64,000 bases of DNA, taken from positions 19,163 to 83,162 of the forward strand of contig JAFAFW010000045.1 in assembly GCA_023423275.1 (NCBI GenBank). The letters are read 5' to 3'. Origin of the DNA: Pseudomonadota bacterium (lineage in GTDB: Bacteria > Pseudomonadota > Alphaproteobacteria > Rhizobiales > Hyphomicrobiaceae). How positions within the stretch are numbered: the stretch's first letter is position 1; every line of letters starts with the position of its first letter. The notes beneath the pieces were generated by a model, which was not told the DNA's origin, searched no databases, and saw only the letters and a program-made list of their open reading frames with translations. Shown here in pieces: positions 18,094 to 27,500 of the stretch. Made by a program: the position numbers and the translations under genes.

Positions 18094-19992
18094 ATGTCTG
18101 CGCGCGGTGCTGCGATTGCCGGATCGTTCTGGCAATCGCGAAAGTCGGGCCAATGGATTGAGCGTGAGGGCGGCGGTCTTGCCGTCCTCGCGGTCGTTCT
18201 GGTGCTTGTGCTGTCGGCACTGCCCCTGGGTCAGCTTATCATCGCCGCCGTGGCGCCGCGCGGAGAGCTGGACTTGTCGGCGCTGAGTGCGCTCGCCGCC
18301 GAGGACGTCGCGCGTGCAACGTGGAATACGCTTGTCGTCGGCATAGGATCGGCCGTCCTGGCGTTGGTGATCGGCTTTGCTTTGGCACTGGTGCTCGCCA
18401 CCAGCGATTTGTCAGGCAAGGCTGTCATAGCTTTCGTGTTCGTCTTGTCGCTGATGATCGCGCCGCAGGTTGCGGCGCTGGCCTTCAAGACGTTGGCGGG
18501 GCCTGCTTCCCCCATCCTGAAGGCTATCGGATTGGCGCCTCCGCCGGGGACGCCTAATCCCATGCTCGGACCCGGTGGCATCATTCTGGTGATGGGGCTG
18601 CATCACGCACCGCTCGCCGCGATCACCCTGGCGCCGGGATTCGCCGCTATCCCCCGTGCTGTCATCGAGGCTGCGTCGCTTGATGGCGCGCAGCCGGCCA
18701 CCGTGATCCGGAAAATCCTGCTGCCATTGCTCCGCCCCTACGTGCTTGCGGCTGCGCTCGTGGGATTGGTCGCGGGCATTGGAAACTTTGGAATACCAGC
18801 GCTTCTGGGGCTTCCCGTCGGCTATCAGACGTTGCCGACCCTGGTCTTCCAGAAGGTCGCCAGTTTCGGTCCATCACTGATGACAAATGCCGCAGCGGTA
18901 TCGCTGCTTATCGCGGCAATCAGCGGAATAGGCGTGATCGCCGCCGCCTTTGCAAGTCCAAGAGGTGTGGTGCGTCTCGACGCGGATGCCAGCATGCGGC
19001 CGTTCTGGCGGCTCGGCCGCTGGCGTTGGCCTATAACATTTGTTGTCTGGGCGGGCATGGCTCTCGCCATTGTTCTGCCGCTTCTTGCACTGGTTGCCGC
19101 ATCGCTGGTGCCGGCGTATGGCGTGCCTCTCTCATTCGAAACATTTACGATCGGCAGGTTCTATGAGGTGCTCGTGCGCCAGGACGTGACGCTGCGCGCC
19201 TTCCGTAATTCGCTTCTGCTGGCGGGGTGCGCGGCCGTCGTCCTCGCGCTGCTTGCCGTCCCTCTCGCCTATGCCATCGAGCGCGGTTTGGGGCGCTGGC
19301 GGGCGCTGCTTCTGGTGCTGATCGAGATGCCCTATGCCTTGCCGGGTCTCGTCCTGGCAATAGCCTGCATCCTGCTGTTCCTGAAGCCGTTGCCGCTTCT
19401 CAATGTCAGCATTTACGCGACGCCCTGGATCATCCTTTTCGCATACGCGGCTCGCTTTCTTCCGCTGGCTTTGAAGCCGACGCTGGCGGCGATGGCGACC
19501 GTCGGGCCCGATCAGGAAGAGGCTGCCGCCGTCTTTGGAGCGGGGCTGGGCAGGCGGCTGCGGCACGTCATCCTGCCGAGGCTGTTGGCTCCTGCGGTTG
19601 CGGGCGCATTGCTGGTATTTCTACTTGCGTTCAATGAATTGACGGTCTCTGCCTTGCTCTGGTCTGCCGGAACGGAAACGCTCGGGGTGGCGCTTCTCAG
19701 TCTTGAGGATGCGGGCCTTGCCAGTGAGGCATCGGCGATTGGAGTTGCCGCGACGGCGATCGTGATCGTCCTGATGCTTTTGCTGGATAGATTGGCACCG
19801 CTGCTGCCGTCCAATGTTTTGCCCTGGCGTGTGTTGGCGACGACATCGAGCGATGGCGCACCGTCGCAATCGGTTTCCTCTGGATCCGAAAAACCGATTC
19901 CGAGAATTGTGCAGCGTGAAAATCGCGAATGGATCGCAGGTGGAAACGGCTATCGGCCGATCGTACCAAACCGTGGGGCGGCTCCACTTTAA
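18094..19992 (+). CDS. ABC importer permease, two fused transmembrane domains (FbpB-like)
   Basis: A 632-residue inner-membrane permease with two MetI-type halves fused in one chain, as in FbpB/ThiP. Each half carries an EAA loop contacting the ATPase: EAASLDGAQPATVIRKILLP in the first and EAAAVFGAGLGRRLRHVILP in the second. About twelve hydrophobic helices are visible. The C-terminal about 45 residues (after SNVLPWRVLATTSS) are hydrophilic and unlike a usual permease end. The next gene, an ATPase, starts about 110 bases downstream. The start at 18094 (MSARG) follows the binding-protein gene by 10 bases. Confidence 0.92.
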   Translation: MSARGAAIAGSFWQSRKSGQWIEREGGGLAVLAVVLVLVLSALPLGQLIIAAVAPRGELDLSALSALAAEDVARATWNTLVVGIGSAVLALVIGFALALVLATSDLSGKAVIAFVFVLSLMIAPQVAALAFKTLAGPASPILKAIGLAPPPGTPNPMLGPGGIILVMGLHHAPLAAITLAPGFAAIPRAVIEAASLDGAQPATVIRKILLPLLRPYVLAAALVGLVAGIGNFGIPALLGLPVGYQTLPTLVFQKVASFGPSLMTNAAAVSLLIAAISGIGVIAAAFASPRGVVRLDADASMRPFWRLGRWRWPITFVVWAGMALAIVLPLLALVAASLVPAYGVPLSFETFTIGRFYEVLVRQDVTLRAFRNSLLLAGCAAVVLALLAVPLAYAIERGLGRWRALLLVLIEMPYALPGLVLAIACILLFLKPLPLLNVSIYATPWIILFAYAARFLPLALKPTLAAMATVGPDQEEAAAVFGAGLGRRLRHVILPRLLAPAVAGALLVFLLAFNELTVSALLWSAGTETLGVALLSLEDAGLASEASAIGVAATAIVIVLMLLLDRLAPLLPSNVLPWRVLATTSSDGAPSQSVSSGSEKPIPRIVQRENREWIAGGNGYRPIVPNRGAAPL

Positions 19993-20102
19993 TATTGCAA
20001 TCCGTGCTGGACCAAATGCCTTTATAGATAGCGCGTGCTGTCAAAGAAGTGTCATGCTGCGTTGGTACCGGGCTTGACGATGTGAGATATGCGGGAGTTG
20101 CC

Positions 20103-21134
20103 TTGCACGTCCGACTGAATAGCGTCACGAAGAAATGGCATGGCGATCCTGCTGTCGATGGCGTCAGTTTCACTGTCGACCAAGGGCGGTTCGCCGCTCT
20201 TCTCGGCCCGTCCGGCTGTGGAAAGTCGACGACACTCCGCCTCATTGCCGGACTGGATCATCCGACCTCGGGTACGATCCAAATCGGCGATTGCGATGTG
20301 ACCAGCCTTCCGCCGGCCAAGCGCGGCGTCTCGATGGTCTTCCAGTCCTATGCGCTGTTTCCTCATTTGACCGTCGCCGAAAACATTCTGTTCGGCCTTA
20401 AGGTTCGCAAAGCCTCTGCGGCAGATCAGAGCGCGCGGCTGGCCAAAGCCGCCGACATGCTGGGCCTGAAGCAATTGCTCGATCGGAAACCCGCCCAGCT
20501 TTCCGGCGGCCAGCAGCAGCGTGTCGCGCTCGGCCGGGCAATCGTGGCCGAGACGCCGATCTGCCTGATGGATGAGCCGCTCTCCAATCTCGATGCGCAA
20601 TTGCGCGTGGAAATGCGCCGGGAAATCCGTGAGCTGCAGCAGAAGCTCGGTATTACGATGATCTACGTCACGCATGATCAGCTCGAGGCGATGACGGTGT
20701 CGGATCAGGTCGTGCTGATGAATGCCGGCCGGATCGAGCAGGATGCCGCGCCAGCCGCGATTTACGATGCGCCTGCTACCATATTTGCCGCGCGCTTTAT
20801 CGGAACGCCGCCGATGAATGTCGTGCCATTATCAAGTCTCGATGGCGATCGATCCTGGTTGGGATCTCGTCCGCCCGGCCATGATGAAGAAAAGCTGGCT
20901 TTCGGCGTCCGTCCTGAATTGATCAGCCTTGGCGATGCCGGTTTGAAATCGACAGTGACATCGATCGAATATCTCGGCGCCGACAGTCTTGTTGAAACGC
21001 GGGCTGGCGAGGCGCGGCTTGTTGCCCGCCTTCCCGGGAAGGCGCTGCGCCAGATTGGCGATGATGTCGCGCTGACCTGGGACCCCGCTGTTACCCATTG
21101 GTTCGACTTGTCATCCGGGCGCCGTATTCCGTAG
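20103..21134 (+). CDS. ABC importer ATP-binding protein (MalK/UgpC-like)
   Basis: Cytoplasmic ATPase of about 343 residues. It has Walker A GPSGCGKST, Q-loop FQSYALF, signature LSGGQQQR, Walker B CLMDEPLSNLD and the His switch in YVTHDQLEAM. Residues of about 235-343 form a TOBE/OB-fold regulatory region with the UgpC/MalK-style FIGTPPMNVVPL junction. I chose TTG 20103 because GGGAG lies 5 bases upstream and the family N-terminus begins there; GTG 20049 is possible. It sits between a fused permease and a separate binding-protein/two-permease set that has no ATPase of its own nearby. Confidence 0.9.
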   Translation: MHVRLNSVTKKWHGDPAVDGVSFTVDQGRFAALLGPSGCGKSTTLRLIAGLDHPTSGTIQIGDCDVTSLPPAKRGVSMVFQSYALFPHLTVAENILFGLKVRKASAADQSARLAKAADMLGLKQLLDRKPAQLSGGQQQRVALGRAIVAETPICLMDEPLSNLDAQLRVEMRREIRELQQKLGITMIYVTHDQLEAMTVSDQVVLMNAGRIEQDAAPAAIYDAPATIFAARFIGTPPMNVVPLSSLDGDRSWLGSRPPGHDEEKLAFGVRPELISLGDAGLKSTVTSIEYLGADSLVETRAGEARLVARLPGKALRQIGDDVALTWDPAVTHWFDLSSGRRIP

Positions 21135-21172
21135 GCTAGAGAAAAAAATCCACCGAGCGGAAGGGTAAGGAA

Positions 21173-22474
21173 ATGAAAAGACGACAGTTCATCAAGGGAT
21201 CGGCATTGGCGGCGGGAAGCCTTGTCGCGATGCCATCGATTCTCAGGGCGCAATCGGCGGTCGAATTCTCGTTCTTCTTTCCGGTCGCTGTCGGCGGCCC
21301 GATTACGAAGCTGATCGACAAGTTTGCTCAGGATTTTGAAGCCGAGAATAAAGGCTTCAAGGTCAAGCCGATTTATGCGGGCACGTATCAGGAGACGATC
21401 GTGAAGGCGCTCACCGCACACAAGGCGGGGGCCGCGCCGGCGACATCGGTGCTGTTGTCGACCGACATGTTCACGCTCATCGATGAGGACGCAATTGTCC
21501 CGATCGATGACTTCGTCAAGACGGACGACGACAAGAAGTGGCTGCAGAGCTTCTTTCCTGGCTTCATGCTGAACAGCCAGACCGGCGGCAAGACCTGGGG
21601 TATCCCGTTCCAGCGCTCCACCGTGGTCATGTACTGGAACAAGGAGTTGTTCAAGGAGGCCGGTCTCGATCCGGAAAAGGCGCCGAACACCTGGGACGAG
21701 CAGGTCGAGTTCGCCAAGAAGCTGACGAAGCGCGATGGTTCGGATAACGTCACGCAGTGGGGCATGCAGGTGCCGTCGTCAGGATTCCCCTACTGGCTGT
21801 TCCAATGCTTTTCCACTCAGGCGGACGCCATCCTCGCCAATCAGGACGGAAACAGGACGGCTTACGACGCGCCGGGATCGGTCGAGGCGCTGCAATATTG
21901 GGTGGACCTGTCGCAAAAGCACAAAGTTCATCCGACGGGGATTGTCGAATGGGGCACCACGCCGAAAGCGTTCTTTGAGCGCAAGTGCGCAATGATGTGG
22001 ACCACGACCGGCAACCTGACGAACGTGCGCAGCAACGCGCAATTCCCGTTCGGAGTGGCAATGCTTCCGGCCGGAAAGCGTCGCGGCAGTCCGACGGGCG
22101 GCGGTAATTTCTACATTTCGAGCAAGGCGCCGCGCGACCAGCAGGAAGCCGCGTTCCAATTCGCACGCTGGTTGACGAGCGCCGAACGTGCCGCGCAGTG
22201 GTGTGTCGATACAGGGTATGTGGCAGTCCGCCCCGACTCGTTCGACACGCAGACACTCAAGAAGTACACGGAAGGATTCCCGCAGGCCCTCGTCGCGCGC
22301 GACCAGCTCCCGCACGCCGTCGCCGAGCTTTCCACGTATGACAACCAGCGTGTCACGAAGGCGTTGAATGACGGATTGCAGGCTGCGTTGACGGGCTCCA
22401 AGACGCCGGAGCAGGCGCTGAAGGATGCCCAGGCCGAGGCTGACCGGCTCCTGAAGCCTTATCAGAAAAGTTAA
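21173..22474 (+). CDS. ABC importer substrate-binding protein (UgpB-like), Tat-type signal
   Basis: A 433-residue family 1 extracellular solute-binding protein, the type used for sugars and glycerol-3-phosphate. The N-terminus MKRRQFIKGSALAAGS has a twin-arginine motif (RRQFIK), so it may be exported folded. Seen downstream: VKPIYAGTYQETIVKALTAH, WGIPFQRSTVVMYWNKELF and a PTGGGNFYI segment comparable to the UgpB ligand pocket. An inverted repeat lies immediately after the stop. It probably works with the two permeases that follow. UgpB-like is a fold-level assignment; the ligand is not established. Confidence 0.9.
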   Translation: MKRRQFIKGSALAAGSLVAMPSILRAQSAVEFSFFFPVAVGGPITKLIDKFAQDFEAENKGFKVKPIYAGTYQETIVKALTAHKAGAAPATSVLLSTDMFTLIDEDAIVPIDDFVKTDDDKKWLQSFFPGFMLNSQTGGKTWGIPFQRSTVVMYWNKELFKEAGLDPEKAPNTWDEQVEFAKKLTKRDGSDNVTQWGMQVPSSGFPYWLFQCFSTQADAILANQDGNRTAYDAPGSVEALQYWVDLSQKHKVHPTGIVEWGTTPKAFFERKCAMMWTTTGNLTNVRSNAQFPFGVAMLPAGKRRGSPTGGGNFYISSKAPRDQQEAAFQFARWLTSAERAAQWCVDTGYVAVRPDSFDTQTLKKYTEGFPQALVARDQLPHAVAELSTYDNQRVTKALNDGLQAALTGSKTPEQALKDAQAEADRLLKPYQKS

Positions 22475-22490
22475 GGCGCGACGTTGTTTA

Positions 22491-22528
22491 TGCTGACGCC
22501 GGCCGATCGTTCATGGCCGGCGTCAGCA
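22491..22528 (+). terminator. Strong intra-operon stem-loop after the binding-protein gene
   Basis: TGCTGACGCCGGCC (22491-22504) and GGCCGGCGTCAGCA (22515-22528) are perfect reverse complements around a 10-base loop, followed by CTTTTG. It lies 16 bases after the binding-protein stop and 20 bases before the permease start. Such structures commonly attenuate or stabilise transcripts so that the binding protein is made in excess. Whether it terminates is inference; the T-tract is short. Confidence 0.75.
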
Positions 22529-22548
22529 CTTTTGTATGTGATCGGGGA

Positions 22549-23433
22549 ATGACAACCTATTCTCGAACGCGAGATTGGCTTTACGCCTGGCTTCTGCTAT
22601 TGCCGGCCGTGGCGTTGCTCGCGCTGTTCACGCACTGGCCAGCCGTCGCCACCTTCATCGATAGCTTTTATTCGACCCCGCGCGCCCGCCGGCCTTCCGT
22701 GTTCGTTGGGCCGGACAATTACCAGCAGATGTTGGGCGACCCCGTCTTCTGGCAATCGGTGGTGAATAATCTCTGGTTCGCGCTCGGCACCATTCCGGCA
22801 TCGATCGCACTCGCGCTGCTGATGGCTGTCTGGGTCAATGATCGCTTTCCCGGCCGCACATTCGTGCGCATGGCTTTCTTCACGCCGACAGTGCTGCCGA
22901 TGATCGCCGTCGCCAATATCTGGCTCTTCTTCTACACGCCCGAGATCGGGCTTCTCGAGCAAGTCCGCAGCGCATTCGGGGCCAGCGCGCATAACTGGCT
23001 CGGTTCGCGCGACACCGCCCTTGCTGCCGTGACGGCCGTCGCGGTGTGGAAGGAAGCCGGTTTCTTCATGATCTTCTATCTGGCCGCCTTGCAGACCATC
23101 CCGCCCAATCTGGCGGAGGCGTCGGCCTTAGAAGGCGCTTCGCGCTGGTATTTCTTTCGGCGTGTGCAATTTCCGCTGCTCATGCCGACGACGCTGTTCG
23201 TTCTGGTCAACGCGGTGATCAACGCCTTCCGCATGGTCGATCACATCTTCGTCCTGACTCGCGGCGGCCCCGACAATGCCACGACATTGCTGCTGTTTCA
23301 TATCTACACGGTCGGATTCAGCTTCTGGGACACCGGCTATGCGGCTGCGCTGACCGTCGTGCTTCTCTCCGTGCTCGCGATTATCGCGCTGATCCAGTAT
23401 GGCGTGCTCGAGCGACGCATTCACTATCGCTAA
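22549..23433 (+). CDS. ABC importer permease (UgpA/MalF-like)
   Basis: A 294-residue MetI-type permease with six hydrophobic helices, opening RDWLYAWLLLLPAVALLALF. The EAA loop is EASALEGASRWYFFRRVQFP, followed by the final helices and ERRIHYR at the end. ATG 22549 is chosen because the only earlier in-frame ATG (22513) lies inside the stem-loop at 22491-22528. The GGGGA just before 22549 is closer than an ideal ribosome site, so translation may be weak or coupled. It is first of two permeases; the second starts 13 bases after its stop. Confidence 0.91.
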   Translation: MTTYSRTRDWLYAWLLLLPAVALLALFTHWPAVATFIDSFYSTPRARRPSVFVGPDNYQQMLGDPVFWQSVVNNLWFALGTIPASIALALLMAVWVNDRFPGRTFVRMAFFTPTVLPMIAVANIWLFFYTPEIGLLEQVRSAFGASAHNWLGSRDTALAAVTAVAVWKEAGFFMIFYLAALQTIPPNLAEASALEGASRWYFFRRVQFPLLMPTTLFVLVNAVINAFRMVDHIFVLTRGGPDNATTLLLFHIYTVGFSFWDTGYAAALTVVLLSVLAIIALIQYGVLERRIHYR

Positions 23434-23446
23434 GGATTGCCGGACG

Positions 23447-24301
23447 ATGGCGGATGCGCGGACACATGATCAGGGCTCCGGACACTACCAGCCCAAAGGT
23501 GTGTGGCTCGGCCTGGAAACGGTGGCCGCGTGGGCGTTGGCGCTTATCTGGATCGCGCCGCTGGTCTATGCCGTTTGGGCCGCTTTTCACCCGCCGGAGT
23601 TTTCAACCCGGTTCGATCTTTTCGCTCCCCTGACATTGCGCAACTTCGCTCGCGCCTGGGACGCAGCGCCCTTCGCGCGATACTTCCTCAACACGTTCGT
23701 GCTCGTCACATTGGTGCTTGCCGGGCAGTTGCTGCTGTGTACGCTCGCGGCTTACGCGTTCGCGCGATATGAATTTCCAGGACGCGGCATCATCTTCGCG
23801 CTGGTTCTTTTGCAGCTCATGATCATGCCGGATGTTTTATTGGTCGAGAACTACCGTACGATGAGCAAGCTCGGCCTTGTCGATTCGATTTCGGCGATCG
23901 CCTTGCCGTACGTGGCTTCGGCATTTGGCATCTTCCTGTTGCGGCAGACGTTCAAGCAGGTGCCGCGCGAATTGGACGATGCCGCACGCGTTGAAGGCGC
24001 CAGTGGCCTCCAGACGTTGCTGAAAATCTACGTTCCGCTCGGAAAGCCGGTTTACCTCGCGTACGGGCTCGTTTCGGTCAGCTATCACTGGAACAATTTT
24101 CTATGGCCGCTGATCATCACGAATTCAGTTGAATCCCGCCCGCTGACCGTGGGGTTGCAGGTTTTCTCGTCATCCGATCAGGGGATCGACTGGTCGGTCA
24201 TCTGTGCGGCAACGTTGATGACATCCGGCCCGCTGCTGATCGGCTTTCTTCTGTTCCAGCGCCAGTTCGTCCAAAGCTTCATGCGTGCGGGCGTCAAATA
24301 G
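23447..24301 (+). CDS. ABC importer permease (UgpE/MalG-like)
   Basis: A 284-residue MetI-type permease with a family-typical short soluble N-terminus and six helices (for example ETVAAWALALIWIAPLVYAV). The EAA-loop region reads ELDDAARVEGASGLQTLLKI. It ends LLFQRQFVQSFMRAGVK, the classic MalG/UgpE C-terminus. ATG 23447 is preceded by AAGGA. It is last of the six-gene transport run; no further ATPase follows, as the next gene is the convergent TonB receptor. Confidence 0.92.
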   Translation: MADARTHDQGSGHYQPKGVWLGLETVAAWALALIWIAPLVYAVWAAFHPPEFSTRFDLFAPLTLRNFARAWDAAPFARYFLNTFVLVTLVLAGQLLLCTLAAYAFARYEFPGRGIIFALVLLQLMIMPDVLLVENYRTMSKLGLVDSISAIALPYVASAFGIFLLRQTFKQVPRELDDAARVEGASGLQTLLKIYVPLGKPVYLAYGLVSVSYHWNNFLWPLIITNSVESRPLTVGLQVFSSSDQGIDWSVICAATLMTSGPLLIGFLLFQRQFVQSFMRAGVK

Positions 24302-24354
24302 AATCGCGGCCGTGCGACAGGCGGCATCAGCCATCGGCGCTATTCCAAGTCTCA

Positions 24355-24384
24355 CGATAAGCGGCTCTTGCGATAAGCCGCTCT
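24355..24384. repeat. Tandem 14-bp near-identical repeat that can also fold as a hairpin
   Basis: CGATAAGCGGCTCT (24355-24368) and CGATAAGCCGCTCT (24371-24384) differ at one base. Because that base is G in one and C in the other, AGCGGCT (24360-24366) pairs with AGCCGCT (24376-24382). It lies 54 bases past the last permease and may end that transcript; there is no T-tract. Confidence 0.45.
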
Positions 24385-24452
24385 CACCCATGACGTTCGT
24401 CGCGTCGTTGGGCGAGCTCTGCATCAGAGCGGGGTACCGCCTTGATAGGGGG

Positions 24453-24496
24453 AAAAAACAGGGTCAGCGGCGGCCATGAGTTGAGTCGCCGCCGAC
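24453..24496 (-). terminator. Rho-independent terminator of the TonB-receptor gene
   Basis: GTCAGCGGCGGC (24463-24474) and GTCGCCGCCGAC (24485-24496) pair at 10 of 12 positions around a 10-base loop. On the minus strand the hairpin is followed, after four bases, by a run of six T (the A-run at 24453-24458). It begins 8 bases past the receptor stop codon. Confidence 0.8.
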
Positions 24497-24504
24497 CTGT
24501 CGCA

Positions 24505-27500
24505 TTAGAACCGATAGTTCACGCCTACCCTGAGCATTGGGATATCCACCTTGCTGCGCACCTTGCGGCCATTGGTGACCTCGGAAGTAACCGGATAGCC
24601 GTTGTTGTTGGACAGCATTACGCCGGCCTTGGCCTCCGGAAAGTTGAATGTAGCCTCGCCGAAACGGGCGAGCAGATACTCGCCAGTCAGCGACCAGGAG
24701 TTATTGAGCGCAATTTCCGCGCCGCCGCCGATCGCATAGCCGATCCGTGTCGCAGAGGCACTTTCAGTAAATGATTGGACCGTTGTGGTGACAGGAGCAA
24801 ACGGACCCGCCCAGGCTCTCGCCCCAACGTACTGGGTTCGCTCCTCGTTTTGCTGCATGAACGCTATGCCGCCGGTGACATAAAGCAAAAGACGATCATT
24901 GAAGGCGTAGCCGAGGCGACCGCGCAGGGTTGAGAGCCATTCGATGTCGCTCTTCTGCACCGCCTCGAACTGACGGCTTCTGTTCAGGTTATTGCTGTCG
25001 GTGGCGGTCGATCCTTCGGTCGCGTACGTAATCTGTGTGCCCGCAATCTGGGACCTCACGATGTCACCCTCGATGCCGGCGACAATGTTATTGCCGAGCT
25101 GGAAATTATATCCGGCTTGGATGCCGAATGAGAGCGCCTCGACGTTCAGATTGGGTGATTCCAGTGCAGGATAGCCGTCGCTTGTTCCATCAAGAGCCGT
25201 CGTTGCCCCTCCGAATTCGGCGAAGTTATAAGTCGAACTCACGCCGGCATAGGGGCCGCTCCAATCGGTGACACCGTCAGTTGGTTCAAATAGGCGCCCA
25301 AGGGAGGCAAACGAAACCGGATCGCTTCCACCGAGCTTGGTTGTCATCCCGACGCGAACCGTGCGTCCCGGTCCCGGTTGTTGGACGAGGCTCAGCGGAT
25401 CGACGTAGTACTGGTCGGTTACATTCTCGACCGTCGCCCACAGGGTGGAGTCTTCGCTCAGCTTGTGCTCGGCGAAGACGTCGAACAGCCAATAGGGGCG
25501 CCACATGATCGGTGCAATGATCGCTGATGCTCCGTATTGCACGGGGCCGTGGCCCACGGAACGCGGTCCGATATAGCTGGCACGTCCGCCGACCGTGAGC
25601 TTATCATCAAGCAGTTTTTGCGAGACGGTGAGATTTGCCGAGTATTGCGGTGGAATTTGGTTGGTTGCGTAGTCGCCCGATATCGTCGAGCCGCTGCACG
25701 TGTCCGCGGTCGGGCAGAATTCGACATTCAGATAATAGTTTGCCGACAGATCCGCAGTGAAGCCATTGTTCTCGTACCGGCCGGAAAACTCCAGGCCTTC
25801 GAACTTTGCGCGATCTATATTGGCGATCGTCAGCGCTGTGTAGGGGTAGCTCGGGTCTACAAACTGCCTGCTCATTCGCGCGACATAATCTTGCACGTCC
25901 CAGTTGAAGTATCCGAACTTCAGCATGCTTTTATCTTGCGGGGCAAACAGGCCGTCCTTGGTGACGTTAACGCCGATCTCCCAGTTGTTTGATCGTTCCG
26001 GGCCGAGATCGGTGTTGGGGATCAGAGTGAAAGCCGATACCGATTCAAAAAGAGTCGGCATGCGCAAGGCGCTCGAATAATTCGCGTACAGTTGTGTGCC
26101 CTTAAGCGGCTCCACGATAATTCCAGCCGATGGGCTATACCCTCCGGCCTCTCGCGATGGTTCCGGATTCGCTTGGCTCGTGAGGATGCCCTGATCCTCA
26201 GACCAATAATGAGAGTAACGGAGACCTGCGTTCAGTGTCAGCCAATCGACTGGCTTGTAGGCAGCTTTGCCGAAGAGGCCGACTTCCTCCCGGCTGCCGT
26301 CCCGTGTCGGGATGCCGAGATTCAGTTCGTTGGAGAATGGGAGCGGCTTGGTCGATTCGTTGATATACGACACGCCATAGGTGAACTGCAGCGAACCGAA
26401 TTGATCGAAGGCGAAGCTGGATTTGTTGCTGACGTCGCCTCCCCACATTTTGCTCTCATTGCCGGGCAGGTAATGGAAGGGAAGTCCAAAATCTTCCGGC
26501 CGTGTGTTGGGCAAGCTGGTGCGCGGCGTGGTGCGCATCGTCAATTTGGTCAACCAAAGATTGGTTCTGAGATCGACCAAATCGTTATCATGAGGATTCC
26601 AGCGATAGCGCAGGGTGCCTGTATCAACCTCGACGTTGTTTGAATATGCCTGCTGCACTGCCTGGCTGAATTCGCTCGAAAACAGTGATGAGACAACGTC
26701 GCCCGCCGAGCTGCGATAGCCCGTATAACCAAGCTGCAAAGACTGGTCATCGTCAGGACGGATCGTTGCCTTGGCGAGCCACGATTCCGTTTCGAGCTGC
26801 GTGTTCAAAACCTGCTCGCCAGCGCGATAGCTCGAAAGACCGCCATTCTCATAGACGTGCGCATACGAGATGGGATCGGGAGGATAATAGCAGAAACCGC
26901 TCGGATAGCAGAGCGGCTGGGGGCCGGTGTCGATGACCTTCGCACCCGGACCGTTCTTTCCCGCGAAGTAATTACCCTGCTTGCGGAAGGCATATCCAGC
27001 GAGCAGATCATACTTCTCCTCCTTGATCGCGGCGACTGCACTGAACGATCCGCCGGTCGGATCGAGGAGGCCCGGCCGGTCAAGGCCAGATGCCGAAGCC
27101 GTGGGTACCGGATAGGGCTGGGGATCGCTAACGTACGGCCTGGGCCATGTATACCCACCACGGTCACCGGGCCGCGGCGTGGCCGTATTGGTGCTAAATC
27201 CACTCTTGATCCAACCGCCCCACGTCTCGCCGGGCTTCACCACGTCGTCCGCACTGAGCGTACGCATTTCGACCGTGCCGGCGATGCCGCGCGAGGCGGC
27301 ATCCGATCCCTTGGTGATGTCGACACCTGCCAGAAGGTCCGGATCGACAAATGTTCGATTGGAAAGGCCTTGATAGCCTTGATAGACGGTCAATGCATTC
27401 TCGGCACCGTCGATCTTCGTGGCGACGCGGCCCATGCCCTGCATGCCGCGAATGTTGATATCGATGGAGCCGCCACCGTTACGGGACTCACCCGACATCA

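Noticed and set aside
18094..19992. Possible frameshift fusion of two permease genes
   Set aside because: Two MetI halves in one chain is the normal layout of FbpB/ThiP-type permeases.
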